From: Akkermansiaceae bacterium | GTDB lineage: Bacteria > Verrucomicrobiota > Verrucomicrobiia > Verrucomicrobiales > Akkermansiaceae | Assembly: GCA_023301335.1 (NCBI GenBank) | Contig: JALZVA010000084.1 | Coordinates: 1 to 7,422, forward strand | Direction of reading: 5' to 3' | Length of the DNA: 7,422 bases | Shown: piece by piece, positions 6,341-7,422 of the stretch | Numbering within the stretch: the stretch's first letter is position 1 | Layout of the letters: each line of letters starts with the position of its first letter | The notes under the pieces: model-generated | The model's database searches: none | Told to the model about the DNA's origin: nothing | The model's input: the letters and a program-made list of their open reading frames with translations, nothing else | Position numbers and translations under genes: made by a program

Positions 6341-7422
6341 ATGATTATCCACTTCATCCGCCGTTTCTACAAGTGCCGAAACAGTAACCTCACAGTGAGA
6401 TTACTCAGCGTCATCTCTGCAGCGCTTACGCTTAATGTTGGCTTTGGCATTCTGTTTTACATAGCTGAAAGCGGGATAAAACCAGAGCTTACTCTAGTTG
6501 ACTCTATCTGGTGGGCTATGGTCACCATGACGACCGTTGGCTATGGAGATATCTTTGCTGAAACATGGCAAGGACGATTTCTAGTCAGTTACCCATGCTT
6601 CATCTTCGGCATTGGGCTTATTGGCTATTTACTCGGAATGCTCGCAGAGAACATGATCGAAATAACCTCTAGAAGAAAAAAAGGACTCAGTAAAATTCGT
6701 ATGAAAGAACACCTCATTATATGCCACTGCCCATCGACTTCAAAAATACTTCATATCGTTAGTGAAATCCGCGCTGTGAGTGATTATTTGGATACAGCTA
6801 TTGTCGTCATTTCAGATAAACTAGAAGAACGCCCTCAGGAGTTTTTGGAAAAGAATATAAGCTTTGTGAATGGTAACCCTGAAGATATCGATATCCTACG
6901 TAAAGCAAATGTAGAATCTGCTAAAGGGGTGATTATCCTCGCCAGTGCTCAGGGGGAATCAAACAGTGATGCTAGTACCTTTACCATTGCCTCTAGTGTA
7001 GAATTTATTTCAGAAGAAACGGGAAAAGACATCATAACTGTCGCTGAATTACTCAATGAGAAGAGTGGTCCTCTCTTCAAGAAAACAAAAATCGACGGAG
7101 CTGTTACCGTCGAGGGGCTCACCGATAAAATGATGGTTCAGGAACTTCTCCATCCGGGGATTCATAATACCTTTAACCAACTCCTCACCAATACCGCAGG
7201 TAGTCAGCTCTATACCTGCAAGACCAAACTTGTAGGTAAAAAACTCGTCAATATCCAGACTGCGGCACTTACCTACGAAGGAGATTTACAAATTATTGGA
7301 TTAAAACGTGGGGATCAACAATTGCTCAACCCAAACAAGCAAATCATTATCGAAGAAGGTGACCAACTCATCGTTTTAGCAGAATCAGCAACTGACTTCA
7401 CGTCCTTCGAAACCTTCAAACT
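6341..7422 (+). CDS. Two-TM potassium channel with RCK (TrkA-N/TrkA-C) domains, 3' end missing
   Basis: The frame is open from the ATG at 6341 to the window edge, giving at least 360 residues. The first helix is at about 20–43; the pore loop WWAMVTMTTVGYGD carries the potassium filter TVGYGD at 65–70; the second helix is at about 81–102. A Lys/Arg-rich linker leads to an RCK-N (Rossmann-like) domain from 123: HLIICHCPSTSKIL, AIVVISDKLEE, FVNGNPEDIDILRKANVESAKGVIIL. An RCK-C/TrkA-C domain follows from about 288, ending near LNPNKQIIIEEGDQLIVLAES. This is the architecture of MthK-like channels, which form tetramers in the inner membrane and are gated by ligands on the RCK ring. The nucleotide-loop GxGxxG is not kept (CHCPSTS instead). 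Only CAC separates the start from the previous stop, with no Shine-Dalgarno match, so translation is probably coupled. Confidence 0.92.
   Translation, partial: MIIHFIRRFYKCRNSNLTVRLLSVISAALTLNVGFGILFYIAESGIKPELTLVDSIWWAMVTMTTVGYGDIFAETWQGRFLVSYPCFIFGIGLIGYLLGMLAENMIEITSRRKKGLSKIRMKEHLIICHCPSTSKILHIVSEIRAVSDYLDTAIVVISDKLEERPQEFLEKNISFVNGNPEDIDILRKANVESAKGVIILASAQGESNSDASTFTIASSVEFISEETGKDIITVAELLNEKSGPLFKKTKIDGAVTVEGLTDKMMVQELLHPGIHNTFNQLLTNTAGSQLYTCKTKLVGKKLVNIQTAALTYEGDLQIIGLKRGDQQLLNPNKQIIIEEGDQLIVLAESATDFTSFETFK

Overview
The window holds two divergent transcription units separated by a 131–158 bp control region, plus the tail of a third gene at the left edge. Base composition is moderate (roughly mid-40s % GC by eye). 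Most starts lack a clear Shine-Dalgarno sequence, and one gene encodes a lipoprotein with a Gram-negative style signal. TrpB and the polyamine/DUF350 operon look like those of Verrucomicrobiota or a neighbouring PVC-group bacterium, but this taxonomic guess is an inference with low to moderate confidence.

Left part, minus strand: trpB (tryptophan synthase beta, 1986→793) is followed after 3 nt by a small DEDDy-type 3'-5' exonuclease gene of the RNase H-like/YprB kind (789→229). No trpA is adjacent. The exonuclease gene converges on the C-terminal end of an unidentified gene (1..192, plus strand) whose product ends in a transmembrane helix. A weak hairpin lies in the 36 bp between them.

Control region (about 1987–2144): a sigma70-like promoter (TTGACC–17 nt–CATAAC) points right into the large operon. 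An imperfect dyad is centred on its −10 element. A 12-bp near-perfect inverted repeat links the −10 area to the start codon of the first operon gene. On the minus strand, two overlapping 15-codon ORFs precede trpB.

Right part, plus strand: five closely packed genes (gaps of 11, 18, 9 and 3 nt) run off the right edge. They are (1) a membrane-anchored spermidine synthase-like aminopropyltransferase with seven predicted TM segments; (2) a lipoprotein with an EF-hand-like loop and a long serine-rich tail; (3) an 8-TM protein built of four 2-TM DUF350 (YjfL-type) repeats; (4) a soluble conserved protein of unknown function with a possible winged-helix N-terminal region; and (5) a two-TM potassium channel with TVGYGD filter and cytoplasmic RCK domains, incomplete at the right edge. 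This combination resembles the poorly understood envelope-stress clusters around E. coli yjfIJKLMC and related PspA/DUF350/spermidine synthase/ion-channel operons in other proteobacteria. The likely theme is coupling of local polyamine synthesis to potassium flux and membrane state. The PspA-like, DUF2491 and DUF4178 partners and an AdoMet decarboxylase are not in the window and may lie beyond position 7422. This operon is the candidate under-described system here.
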